This document shows, piece by piece, positions 27,906 to 35,930 of a DNA stretch of 64,000 bases. Made by a program: the position numbers and the translations under genes. Numbering within the stretch: position 1 is the first letter of the stretch; each line of letters starts with the position of its first letter. The stretch is taken from contig NZ_NPDM01000001.1 of assembly GCF_002812085.1 (NCBI RefSeq), positions 1,116,001 through 1,180,000 of the forward strand. Direction: 5' to 3'. The notes below the pieces were generated by a model. The model ran no database searches. It had not been told where the DNA came from and saw only the letters and a program-made list of their open reading frames with translations. Source of the DNA: Leptospira levettii. Lineage in GTDB: Bacteria > Spirochaetota > Leptospiria > Leptospirales > Leptospiraceae.

Positions 27906-28328
27906 TCATAAAGTTGTAAAACTAAAACTTGTATTTGTGCCTAAGGTCAGTCCAAAGGTGGATTGGATGTTTTGGTTTAAGGTAATTGTATATGTAATCC
28001 CGGATGTGAGTGCACTTGTTGGAGTGAGAGTGATCGTACGGTTTGATGATCCACCAGTAAGGCTTGGGCAAGAAGGTGAACAGGAAATATTGGTATTGAG
28101 AGATGTGGGATCAATTGCCTGGGTCATGATGATGGTGATCGTTGGAGAAAGACTCACACCCGTAGCTCCATTGGCAGGTGTTGTAGATTCAATGGTAAAG
28201 GTTGCCGATGTTTGGGTGACCAAAGGTAAAACAAGAATCCCTAGTAAGGAGGGAGATGGTTCCGGCAAACAATGTACGGAAGAAAAAACAAATAGAAATA
28301 TCAATCTGATTCTTTTCCACATGACCAT
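27906..28328 (-). CDS. Ig-like (Big_5-type) lipoprotein
   Basis: A 140-residue protein with a lipoprotein signal (RIRLIFLFVFSSVHC) and one bacterial Ig-like domain: VESTTPANGATGVSLSPTITIIM-type opening (STTPANGATGVSLSP), a middle strand set, and the close ITYTITLNQNIQSTFG...FSFTT. Big_5 domains are found in secreted and surface proteins as structural spacers or adhesion modules. Single-domain lipoproteins of this size are common in leptospires. The ATG at 28328 has AGGA eight bases upstream. It is the last gene of the packed minus-strand operon, 21 bases after a TRL-like gene, and abuts the terminator at 27873. Confidence 0.75.
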   Translation of the reverse strand: MVMWKRIRLIFLFVFSSVHCLPEPSPSLLGILVLPLVTQTSATFTIESTTPANGATGVSLSPTITIIMTQAIDPTSLNTNISCSPSCPSLTGGSSNRTITLTPTSALTSGITYTITLNQNIQSTFGLTLGTNTSFSFTTL

Positions 28329-28349
28329 TGGCTCTATCCTTAGTTTCGA

Positions 28350-28655
28350 CTAATTTCCCCTAGTTACCGTACATAGTTTTGCGTAAATCCCGAAGAAATT
28401 ATAGGTTTCTAATTCAATTGACGTAATTTCTTTGATGTTTCCTTGCCTTTGTGCCATTTCGATGGATGCGTCTCCGTAGGCCACGAGTCCTAAATAGGAT
28501 TTCGAACAGGAAAAACCTTCTTTCGTGGCAGTAATACCTGTTTCCATCATTGAGATCCTTTGGTTTTCATACAGAAGACCTTGTGTGCCAAATCCCGAAC
28601 TGGCACATTGAATGAGTAACATGGGAATGAGGAATTGGAGGAACCGAAAGCCCAA
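28350..28655 (-). CDS. TRL-like family lipoprotein (copy A)
   Basis: A 101-residue lipoprotein read from a TTG at 28655 with AAAGGA six bases upstream; the long frame up to 28895 overlaps another gene and gives an unlikely basic leader. The leader GFRFLQFLIPMLLIQC ends in a lipobox cysteine. The mature part has the family pattern GTQGLLY, SCSKSYLGLVAYGDASIEMAQRQGNIKEI and YAKLCTV, with two conserved Cys. TRL-like proteins have no known role. It shares this pattern with three other genes in the window (29019, 53751, 54092). Confidence 0.75.
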   Translation of the reverse strand: MGFRFLQFLIPMLLIQCASSGFGTQGLLYENQRISMMETGITATKEGFSCSKSYLGLVAYGDASIEMAQRQGNIKEITSIELETYNFFGIYAKLCTVTRGN

Positions 28656-28776
28656 AAATGATCCTTTGTTAAAAGAAAGTATATGTGAATGGAAATTGCG
28701 ATGGAGACGAAATTGAAGACGTAAACGGAATAGGAAAGAACTAAGATTTTTATGAATATTAGGTATTAAGAAAATT
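28656..28776. other. Gap inside the envelope operon
   Basis: About 120 bases of AT-rich sequence between the coiled-coil gene and TRL copy A. No gene or terminator is evident. It may hold an internal promoter, since all other gaps in this operon are far smaller. Confidence 0.4.
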
Positions 28777-29022
28777 TTATTTTTGCAATTCTTTGTCCAA
28801 AAGATGGGAAAGTTGGTTTTGTAAAAGGATGATATCATCATAAAGTTTTTCGATTTGTTCTTCTTTTTTTCGAATTTTTGAGGACAACGCATCAAGTGAT
28901 TTATTGGGTTTTGTATTCTTTTTGGAGTGGAACTCTTTTAGTTTAGATTCAATTTCTTCATAAATCAAACCACTCTTTAATTTCTTCGAAAACTCTTTCA
29001 ATGAATCGATGTTTTGTTTCAT
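28777..29022 (-). CDS. Small coiled-coil protein
   Basis: An 81-residue hydrophilic protein read from the ATG at 29022, which overlaps the stop of the preceding TRL-like gene (ATGA). It is rich in Lys and Glu and the C-terminal half (ALSSKIRKKEEQIEKLYDDIILLQNQLSHLLDKEL) shows leucine/isoleucine heptads of a coiled coil. There is no signal peptide, unlike all its operon neighbours. I do not recognise a family. Its overlap with a lipoprotein gene suggests coordinated synthesis, perhaps a cytoplasmic partner or regulator, but that is speculation. Confidence 0.6.
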   Translation of the reverse strand: MKQNIDSLKEFSKKLKSGLIYEEIESKLKEFHSKKNTKPNKSLDALSSKIRKKEEQIEKLYDDIILLQNQLSHLLDKELQK

Positions 29023-29336
29023 ATCCCTGTCACCCGCAAACAAAGTTCTTGGAAAAAGAAATATTGGTTTTTGTAAATATGATCCACACTATGGATTTCT
29101 TTTAATTGGGACTTTTTTGTTACCCACTCATAACTAGCATTGCCTACACTCACAAGACCAAAATAATTTGTGGTACAGGATTCTACGTAGGTATCCCCTG
29201 GTACTGGAATCTTTCCAGGGGTATACCATCCAGACTGACCTTTGTTTTGCAAAACAGTGAAAGATGGATTTCCAATTTGGATACTCAGACAGTTTCCTAA
29301 AAAAAAAATCCATCCAACACAAAGGAAATTCTTCAT
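29019..29336 (-). CDS. TRL-like family lipoprotein (copy B)
   Basis: A 105-residue lipoprotein: leader KNFLCVGWIFFLGNC with the lipobox Cys, then a mature part that matches the TRL-like pattern in SCTTNYFGLVSVGNASYEWVTKK, QLKEIHSVD and ELCLRVTG. The N-terminal half is longer than in the other copies and carries a GKIPVPGD insertion. It begins 6 bases after the outer-membrane protein gene and overlaps the coiled-coil gene by 4. A function for this family is not known; a surface or periplasmic location is implied by the lipobox. Confidence 0.7.
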   Translation of the reverse strand: MKNFLCVGWIFFLGNCLSIQIGNPSFTVLQNKGQSGWYTPGKIPVPGDTYVESCTTNYFGLVSVGNASYEWVTKKSQLKEIHSVDHIYKNQYFFFQELCLRVTGI

Positions 29337-29342
29337 ACGAAT

Positions 29343-30155
29343 TTAGTTGGTGTCAAAAAAGTAAAAATAGGAAAATCGAATCCCTCGGTCCATAGCATTA
29401 TCTGCTTTTGGCAACATACCAAACATTAAGCTGAAACTAAATGTTCCCATACTCTCAGTATTCATAGAGATACCTGGGAAAAAATTAAAGTAACGAAGAT
29501 TTTTATCGGCTGTCTTATCAATCGGTTCTCGGTATTCTAATTCAGTAAAGATACGAACTGAGTCTGCAATGCCAAAAGATGGTGCGATACCAATTTGGTA
29601 ATACCGTTTGAATTCTTCCAATTTCGATTCACGTCCTTGTTTGTTTGTTTCCGTTTGGAAACGAAGTTCGGTCATGATTTGGAAGATTCCGTATTTATAA
29701 CCAAGTCCAAAATTGGGACGGATTAAATAATACTCTGGATTTTCATGTTCTCTGAATAACGAATTTCGTTTTTTGTCGTAAATCCGAAGTCCACCACCTA
29801 TCAGAAATTGTGAATTGCCTGCATCGAATATTTTTCCATACTTGAGACCCACATTGTATCTGTCCCAAGTGACTTCCTTGGTTGTATCCGTTTGTGAATA
29901 TTCAGTGCGTCCGACGGAAGAGATCACTGAAAAAGATTCACTAAACTTATATTCGCCTTCGACTCCAAAGTTTTTGTTAATTTCTTTGACTTGGTTGTAA
30001 TCTTTATCCCAGTAACTTAAGTTTCCTCTCACTTTGGAATACACAGCAACAGGTTCTATCTGAAGAGGATGAGCAAATCCTTTGTTATTAAATTGTGAGA
30101 ATACACTCGAAACAAAACTGAAAAATAAAATTAGAAATAAATAGATATGTTTCAT
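29343..30155 (-). CDS. Putative outer-membrane protein of an envelope operon
   Basis: A 270-residue protein with a signal peptide (IYLFLILFFSFVSSVFSQ) and repeated amphipathic strands (FSVISSVGRTEYSQ, NVGLKYGKIF, FLIGGGLRIYD, GLGYKYGIFQIMTELRF, GIAPSFGIAD and others), fitting a 10-12 strand barrel. The C-terminus ends FSYFYFFDTN, with the aromatic pattern a few residues inside. I do not recognise a family. It is separated by only 2 bases from the upstream SGNH gene and 6 from TRL copy B, so it is part of a single operon. Barrel form is inferred from strand pattern. Confidence 0.6.
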   Translation of the reverse strand: MKHIYLFLILFFSFVSSVFSQFNNKGFAHPLQIEPVAVYSKVRGNLSYWDKDYNQVKEINKNFGVEGEYKFSESFSVISSVGRTEYSQTDTTKEVTWDRYNVGLKYGKIFDAGNSQFLIGGGLRIYDKKRNSLFREHENPEYYLIRPNFGLGYKYGIFQIMTELRFQTETNKQGRESKLEEFKRYYQIGIAPSFGIADSVRIFTELEYREPIDKTADKNLRYFNFFPGISMNTESMGTFSFSLMFGMLPKADNAMDRGIRFSYFYFFDTN

Positions 30156-30157
30156 GG

Positions 30158-31009
30158 TTATAATCCTATATTAGTGACTGGGTAAATCAATCTCGCCAAT
30201 TTATCAGCTAGAAGAGTATACCCTAAATTATTTGCATGGATACAATCTAACATCAATTCGGCTCTTGAGGCTGGTTTTCCACCTAACGTATTTCGTAAAT
30301 CAACATAAATAAGCGAAGGTTCTTCTCTTGTGATATCAACGAGTAAGTTGTTAAAAGCATCAAGTTGTGTTGATGTGAATACACCAGCATCAGGAACTAC
30401 CAAACCAATTCGATCGAATTTAGATTTGCAACCTTCATCAGAACCACCAATCACTGGAGCCATATATGGATTTGGATAATCATACCCATGAATGATCCAC
30501 TTGATTGGTGGACCACCATAACGAGCAATTTTATAAGCATTACCTGTAATAATAAGTTGTTTTAGATTTGCTTTGATGGTGGCGAATCTTTGCGCTTGTA
30601 CAGTGCTGATATTTCCAATATATTCGTTAAGATTCGCTTGGATATCATTTCCACCTAGTGAAAGTAATACAACTTTCATATCGGCACCACCTTGGTCGAT
30701 CACTTGGAACTGAAGTCCTTGGCTTACAACTTGTTGTAGTGTTTTTCCACCCAAAGTTGCTCCCGCAAATTTATAATTGTATCGATTTTCCAATTGGGGT
30801 CTTAACGTTTCAACGAGAGGAAAACCTAACAATATGTCGGTCCAACTATCACCGATGATTCCTGTTTTTGCAGGAGTTTCTCCATTACAAATGGCAAAGG
30901 AAGTGCAAAGTAAATTTGATTCAAAATCATTTACTGGATCCTTTTTTTTGTCACAGTGTATGAGAAATGCAGTGACCCCAATTAAAAATATGAATCTAAT
31001 CTTTTTCAT
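30158..31009 (-). CDS. SGNH/GDSL hydrolase lipoprotein
   Basis: A 283-residue lipoprotein read from the ATG at 31009 with leader RFIFLIGVTAFLIHC. The SGNH blocks are visible: GIIGDSWTDIL (block I, nucleophile Ser), a Gly in block II, SLGGNDIQANL (block III, Asn) and DCIHANNLGYTLLADKL (block V, Asp and His). These enzymes are esterases or lipases, including O-acetyl-polysaccharide and thioesterase types. Cys residues at CTSFAICNGE suggest a disulfide. It starts 2 bases after the symporter gene and ends 2 bases before the outer-membrane protein gene. Substrate unknown; a role in nutrient release before uptake is possible. Confidence 0.8.
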   Translation of the reverse strand: MKKIRFIFLIGVTAFLIHCDKKKDPVNDFESNLLCTSFAICNGETPAKTGIIGDSWTDILLGFPLVETLRPQLENRYNYKFAGATLGGKTLQQVVSQGLQFQVIDQGGADMKVVLLSLGGNDIQANLNEYIGNISTVQAQRFATIKANLKQLIITGNAYKIARYGGPPIKWIIHGYDYPNPYMAPVIGGSDEGCKSKFDRIGLVVPDAGVFTSTQLDAFNNLLVDITREEPSLIYVDLRNTLGGKPASRAELMLDCIHANNLGYTLLADKLARLIYPVTNIGL

Positions 31010-31011
31010 AA

Positions 31012-32268
31012 TTATTTTTCTTCCTTCCAGATATGGTCCATGATATAAGCGCAAGAGAGATCGCCGGTCAGATTTACTGAAGTTCTACACATATCCAAAA
31101 AGCGGTCAACACCAAAAAGAATTGTGATACCTTCTATGGGAATATGGAAGGTATACAGGATGGAAGAAAGAATTACGAGACCTACTCCAGGAGTGGCTGC
31201 TGTTCCAATGGAAGCCGCTGTCACCGTTCCAACTAACAAAAACAAATCTATTGAACTTAATTCAATTTGGTACACCTGACTTAAAAATACAGTGGCTACC
31301 GCTTGGTATAGGGCTGTTCCATCCATATTGATTGTGGCTCCCAAAGGTAAAACAAAATCGGCTACTGTTTCTTTTAGTTTTAACTTCTCTTTTGCTACTT
31401 TGAGTGAATAGGGCAAAACAGAACTCGAACTCGATGTGGAAAAACCCAAAATAGGAATCTCACGAATTAAATAAAAAAAATGAATTGGGTTTTTTTTTGT
31501 AAAAACGAACACCATCAATCCATAAAAGATCAAAATCAAAAATAGTCCAACTAACACTGTCAGGATATAAGTAATCAAACCCAAGACTAAGGAAAAACCA
31601 ATTTGAACCATGGCATAACTCATCAATCCCAATACAGCGAGTGGAGCAAGTTTCATTGCCAAAGAAACTACCCATAGGCAAAAACTTTCTAAGGAATGAC
31701 AAAACGCTTTGAGTGCTGTTCCAGATTCTTTGGATGTTAGAAAAAAAATACCCAACATCATTCCTAAAAATACAATCGATAACATTTGTTGTTTCGACCA
31801 TACATTGATTATATTTTTCGGGATGATATTTGTTATAATCTCCGGAATCGATTCTTGTTTATCTTTCGATACATTGATTGCGATTGAATCAGTGGTTGTT
31901 TGATTTTGAATTTTGTTTTGGATTTGGTTACCTGGTTTGGAAACCAAAGTGAGTGTAATCCCAATGCTTACTGAAATTATGGTTGTGAATATAAAATAAA
32001 TTAAGGTTTTACTACCTAAATTCCAAAGGTCTTTGAGATTTTTTAAACTAGAAACTCCCAATGCAATAGAGACAATCACTAGAGGAATCATGATCATTTG
32101 TAAAAGGTTTAAAAATAAATCACCTGGTAGTTTAAGCCATGGTAAATAGGGATTTATCGATTCTTTTGAAACGATTCCAGATTCAGGATTTAAACTAATT
32201 CCTAAAGATAAACCTAACACTAAAGAGATGAGAATTTGTTTCCAAAATGGAATTTTGGGAAGTGACAT
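31012..32268 (-). CDS. Dicarboxylate/amino acid:cation symporter (DAACS family)
   Basis: A 418-residue transporter read from the ATG at 32268 (a TTG two codons upstream is possible). It has about eight membrane helices and the two re-entrant loops of the Glt/DctA fold: STSSSSSVLPYSLKVAK (serine-rich HP1), PLGATINMDGTALYQAVATVF (the NMDGT motif), ASIGTAATPGVGLVIL (HP2) and DRFLDMCRTSVNLTGD (substrate-binding Asp/Arg helix). It imports glutamate/aspartate or C4-dicarboxylates with Na+ or H+. It is the first gene of the minus-strand envelope operon that continues with the SGNH lipoprotein. Confidence 0.9.
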   Translation of the reverse strand: MSLPKIPFWKQILISLVLGLSLGISLNPESGIVSKESINPYLPWLKLPGDLFLNLLQMIMIPLVIVSIALGVSSLKNLKDLWNLGSKTLIYFIFTTIISVSIGITLTLVSKPGNQIQNKIQNQTTTDSIAINVSKDKQESIPEIITNIIPKNIINVWSKQQMLSIVFLGMMLGIFFLTSKESGTALKAFCHSLESFCLWVVSLAMKLAPLAVLGLMSYAMVQIGFSLVLGLITYILTVLVGLFLILIFYGLMVFVFTKKNPIHFFYLIREIPILGFSTSSSSSVLPYSLKVAKEKLKLKETVADFVLPLGATINMDGTALYQAVATVFLSQVYQIELSSIDLFLLVGTVTAASIGTAATPGVGLVILSSILYTFHIPIEGITILFGVDRFLDMCRTSVNLTGDLSCAYIMDHIWKEEK

Positions 32269-32307
32269 TCCCAAATATTATCTTTTGGAAAATCTATGTA
32301 AATGAAT

Positions 32308-35151
32308 TTAAATGCAGATGTACGTTTGGAAGAGTTGGATCCTGTGGAAAATTTTCGCTCCATTTTTGATTTTGCGCATTTCTACAGTATACTCATCTTT
32401 TGCCCTTTGAATTTCCTTCATCGTTTTATGAAGGACTGCCTTTTTTTCAGGTCGGTTGTCCCATTTATAAGCAGCTTCTTGGCGCATTAATTTTTCTTCC
32501 AATTGTCGAATGGTTTTTTGGTGGGAAAGTTCAACTTTGTATTCTTCTTTTTGGAAAATGGAGAGTGTTTCTTTTCGTAAGATTTCTTTTTTGTTCTCAG
32601 CTTCTGATTCTACAATGGGATAACATTGTATAAAAGCTTCTTCGAGTTTTGACAGGGCAATTTCCTTTTCAGGTACGTAAGTTTTGCCTTCTATCCATTC
32701 CTTGGGTTTGTCAGTGAGCACAACAGATCTCTTTTTCTTTAAATCGTATTCAATGAAAAATAAGTCTTTTCGTTTGAGTGAAAATTCAAACTCTACTTGG
32801 AAGACAAAAAGTATTTTTTGACTGAGATCTTTGGAGAATAAATATTTTTTCTTACGACCAACATCACTTTGGGTGAGAAGTTCAGTTACCTTCTCCACAA
32901 ATGGATGACCAAATGCCATAAATTCTAATGAATCATTGGTAAGTGCTAAATCTGAATCAAAAGTTGCTTTTTTAACCTTTCCTTCTAGATTTTTATACTC
33001 GTAAGCGCCTTTACTAACGGCCGTTAAGGAACCAGGAAGTTGGTTTTGGAAAAATTTTGATCCTTCGGATACCACTTCTTCTAAGTGGCTATTGTTCCAT
33101 TCTCTTTCTTCAAGAGTGTGATCATAATAATCTTTTAAATTGAAATCTAGTACCTTGGGAGTGACAAGTGCATTGAGTTTCTCAAAACCTTTTTGTGCTA
33201 CTTGGATCCGTAGGTCAAATTCTGTTTCTAACTCTTCTTTGGTTTTTGTTCCTGTAATAAATTTCATCAAACTAGAGTTAAAGTCTAATTCTTCCTCGAT
33301 GGTTCCAAGTAAATCGTCGGAAGCTCCAATGGATTCTTCAAACAATCGAATTTTGTTGGTAAGTACTTCTAAAATTCGTTCCGCCACTGTGTCTTTAGAG
33401 GCAAAGTTAAAGATATAAACATTGTCCTTCTGTCCAAAACGATGGATCCTTCCGATCCTTTGTTCAATTTTTAAGGGACTCCATGGAAGGTCATAGTTGA
33501 AAAGTATATTTGCAAATTGTAAATTACGTCCCTCTCCACCTGCTTCTGTACAAATTAAAATTTCGTAGTCTTCTTTAAATTTTTGAATGGCGACTTCTTT
33601 TTCGTCCATACTCAAAGAACCATGGAAAGGTGACACTTTAAAGTCTGGTTCCAATACAGATTGTAAATGGTCTTGAGTGGTTCGAAATTGAGTGAAGATG
33701 ATAAACTTTTTATGACCTTCTTTTTTCAAACGATAAAGAGTTTCTTTGAGTTTCTGAGTTTTTTTATCCTCTTTGATTTGTTTCCCTAAATGGATCAGTC
33801 GATTGAGTGTGAATAACTCACGTTTGATCCTTTGGAAACTAGACATCTCTTCGTCTTCCAGTTCGGTGATAAAATCTTCGACACCTTCCGTTTCATCCAA
33901 ATCCCAATCATCAAGATTGGTTTCATGTTCCTTCATATAATGGAATTTGGATTCCAACATAAACTTTCTTTTTTGGAGAGCAGATAGTAAGGCAATGACA
34001 GAAGAATCTAGTAATTTTTGGAAAACCACCATTACAAATCCTATGGCCCGGTTTTTAGTTCCCATCGCCATATTGTATTCGCGTTTTACATAATCTGTAG
34101 TCTCGTCATAGAACGCACGTTCAATGGGAGATAAATCAATTCGAACTGTTTTCGCAAATCGTTTGGTGAATCCGCCTACTTCCACTTTTCGACGGCGTAG
34201 TAATACTTTGGAGATTTTTTCCTTTAGATCCCCTTTTTGGCCAACAACATAATCGTTGATAAATGTGTGGTAAGGACCCAAAATATTTGGATCTACCAAA
34301 TGCATGAGGTAAAATAACTCTTCTAATTTTCCACGAAACGGTGTGGCCGTGAGAAGGAGTAAACATTCTGTTTTACGTGCTATTTTTTCTGCAAAAAGAT
34401 AACCACGTGTGATTTTGGAATAATCACGTCTGAGCCTATGTGCCTCATCGAACACAACAATGTCCCATTTTGTTGCCAATATTTCTTCTGCATACCTTGG
34501 GTTTTTGATAAAGTCGATGGAAGTAATAATTTTATTAAAGTTTTTCCAATGATCGGGGCCGTTCGTCACAAAATTACGACGACGAACAATTGCAAATTCT
34601 TCGTTGAACTTGTTTTTCATTTCTTGTTGCCATTGAACAAGAAGAGGTGATGGAGCCACAACTAACACGCGTTTTAGACCACGTCTAAACATCAATTCTT
34701 TAACAGCAAGGCCAGCTTCTATGGTTTTCCCAAGGCCCACTTCATCGGCTAAAATGAAACGTGGTTTTAGACTATTAGCGACGATAAAAGTGGATTCGAT
34801 TTGATGAGGGAGTAAGCGAGTTCTAGAATTCGATAGTGATGAAAGTTTATTAAAATTGTAAGTGAGTTTGAGTTGGCTTGCAGTAAGTGCTAAGTCCATC
34901 GCTCTTGGAAATTCTTCCCAAACTCGAAGTGATTCAGGGTATTGGTTTAAAAAATGTAAATTACGATTGGATTTATTGACAGTCCGAAAAATTTCTTTGG
35001 ATTCAAAGAATAATTCTACTGAAGTGGCAGTTTCTTTTGTAACTTTTGCGAGACCTAACTCTGGTTCGTCGATTAAAAACCCATACTCTTTCGATTGTTT
35101 TGGTTCAACAGTTGTTTCAAAATCTAAACTTAATTGAGTAGGGATATCCAT
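32308..35151 (-). CDS. SNF2/RapA-type helicase-like ATPase
   Basis: A 947-residue protein read from the ATG at 35151, which overlaps the queE stop by one base. The SF2 core is clear: [23 protein letters not shown] (motif I), [11 protein letters not shown] (Ia), [12 protein letters not shown] (II, DEAH), LLLTATPF (III), and helicase C with [24 protein letters not shown] and [12 protein letters not shown] (VI). This is the Swi2/Snf2 ATPase class that translocates on DNA without unwinding; RapA recycles RNA polymerase, other members serve in DNA remodelling or phage defence. A long C-terminal region of 350 residues is not recognised. Coupling with queE is notable (see findings). Confidence 0.88.
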   Translation of the reverse strand: MDIPTQLSLDFETTVEPKQSKEYGFLIDEPELGLAKVTKETATSVELFFESKEIFRTVNKSNRNLHFLNQYPESLRVWEEFPRAMDLALTASQLKLTYNFNKLSSLSNSRTRLLPHQIESTFIVANSLKPRFILADEVGLGKTIEAGLAVKELMFRRGLKRVLVVAPSPLLVQWQQEMKNKFNEEFAIVRRRNFVTNGPDHWKNFNKIITSIDFIKNPRYAEEILATKWDIVVFDEAHRLRRDYSKITRGYLFAEKIARKTECLLLLTATPFRGKLEELFYLMHLVDPNILGPYHTFINDYVVGQKGDLKEKISKVLLRRRKVEVGGFTKRFAKTVRIDLSPIERAFYDETTDYVKREYNMAMGTKNRAIGFVMVVFQKLLDSSVIALLSALQKRKFMLESKFHYMKEHETNLDDWDLDETEGVEDFITELEDEEMSSFQRIKRELFTLNRLIHLGKQIKEDKKTQKLKETLYRLKKEGHKKFIIFTQFRTTQDHLQSVLEPDFKVSPFHGSLSMDEKEVAIQKFKEDYEILICTEAGGEGRNLQFANILFNYDLPWSPLKIEQRIGRIHRFGQKDNVYIFNFASKDTVAERILEVLTNKIRLFEESIGASDDLLGTIEEELDFNSSLMKFITGTKTKEELETEFDLRIQVAQKGFEKLNALVTPKVLDFNLKDYYDHTLEEREWNNSHLEEVVSEGSKFFQNQLPGSLTAVSKGAYEYKNLEGKVKKATFDSDLALTNDSLEFMAFGHPFVEKVTELLTQSDVGRKKKYLFSKDLSQKILFVFQVEFEFSLKRKDLFFIEYDLKKKRSVVLTDKPKEWIEGKTYVPEKEIALSKLEEAFIQCYPIVESEAENKKEILRKETLSIFQKEEYKVELSHQKTIRQLEEKLMRQEAAYKWDNRPEKKAVLHKTMKEIQRAKDEYTVEMRKIKNGAKIFHRIQLFQTYICI

Positions 35152-35861
35152 CAAACTCCTTTCTGATTTCCCCAAAGCACTTTATGAATTTGAAGCGACA
35201 AACGACACTTAGGTGGATTGTCTATTTTTATCCATTCAACTAGTTCTTTGGCATCCACTTCACCGTGGACTGGCGAATACAATATATTTGTCTGTATTTT
35301 TTGTTCGCGAATGACTTCGATACTTCTATCAAAGTCGATTCTATCTCGCACAACGAACTTAATTTCGTCAAGTGAATTATGTCTCTTTTCTAAGATCTTA
35401 AAATTTTCTGAATCCATACGATTTTCCATCCCAGAACCTGGTAGTTTGTAATCCATGGTGAAAATAAAAAATGGATCGAGTGTGATTTTTTCACTTCCAT
35501 TGGTTTCCACACGAGATGCAGGATACGGTTTTCCATTTTTTGTACGGAAGGTAAAAATATGTTCCGCAATGTTTATGGATAAATCGCGATTTTGACCTTC
35601 TAAGGGTTCACCACCCGTAAGTAAAATTTGGAATCCATGGTCTTTGTCGTATTGTTCGATTTCTTCCATGATGGAAACGAATGATTTTGATTCTCCTTGG
35701 TTCGGACCAAGTGCATAGGGAGTGTCACACCACAAGGTCCTTGTATCTGTTTTACCACAACGTAAGCTACACCCTGCAAACCGAACAAAAACTGTAGGGA
35801 TTCCTTGGGAGATTCCTTCCCCAGAAATGGATGAATAAATTTCGTGAATTTTTCCGTACAT
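35151..35861 (-). CDS. queE: 7-carboxy-7-deazaguanine synthase
   Basis: A 236-residue radical-SAM protein that makes 7-carboxy-7-deazaguanine, the precursor of preQ0 and queuosine. Family features: [26 protein letters not shown] at the N-terminus, [15 protein letters not shown] (GGEP), VETNGSE and [10 protein letters not shown]. The cluster cysteines are Cys31, Cys35 and Cys45: the spacing is CX3CX9C, with seven residues inserted relative to the canonical CX3CX2C. Cluster-loop variation is known in QueE (the Burkholderia multivorans form differs too). It is first in an operon with the SNF2-type gene, and divergent from the VWA-STAS gene. FolE, upstream in the pathway, lies at 21.6 kb. Confidence 0.9.
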   Translation of the reverse strand: MYGKIHEIYSSISGEGISQGIPTVFVRFAGCSLRCGKTDTRTLWCDTPYALGPNQGESKSFVSIMEEIEQYDKDHGFQILLTGGEPLEGQNRDLSINIAEHIFTFRTKNGKPYPASRVETNGSEKITLDPFFIFTMDYKLPGSGMENRMDSENFKILEKRHNSLDEIKFVVRDRIDFDRSIEVIREQKIQTNILYSPVHGEVDAKELVEWIKIDNPPKCRLSLQIHKVLWGNQKGV

Positions 35862-35930
35862 AGTCGATTCCCTTCTTGTCAGTTTCTTTGAAATTGTTCT
35901 TGCGAAAACATTAATTCGGAATTTGCTTTT

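Noticed and set aside
28656..28895. N-terminal extension of TRL copy A
   Set aside because: It overlaps the coiled-coil gene and reads as an unlikely basic sequence; the TTG at 28655 with AAAGGA gives a normal lipoprotein leader.
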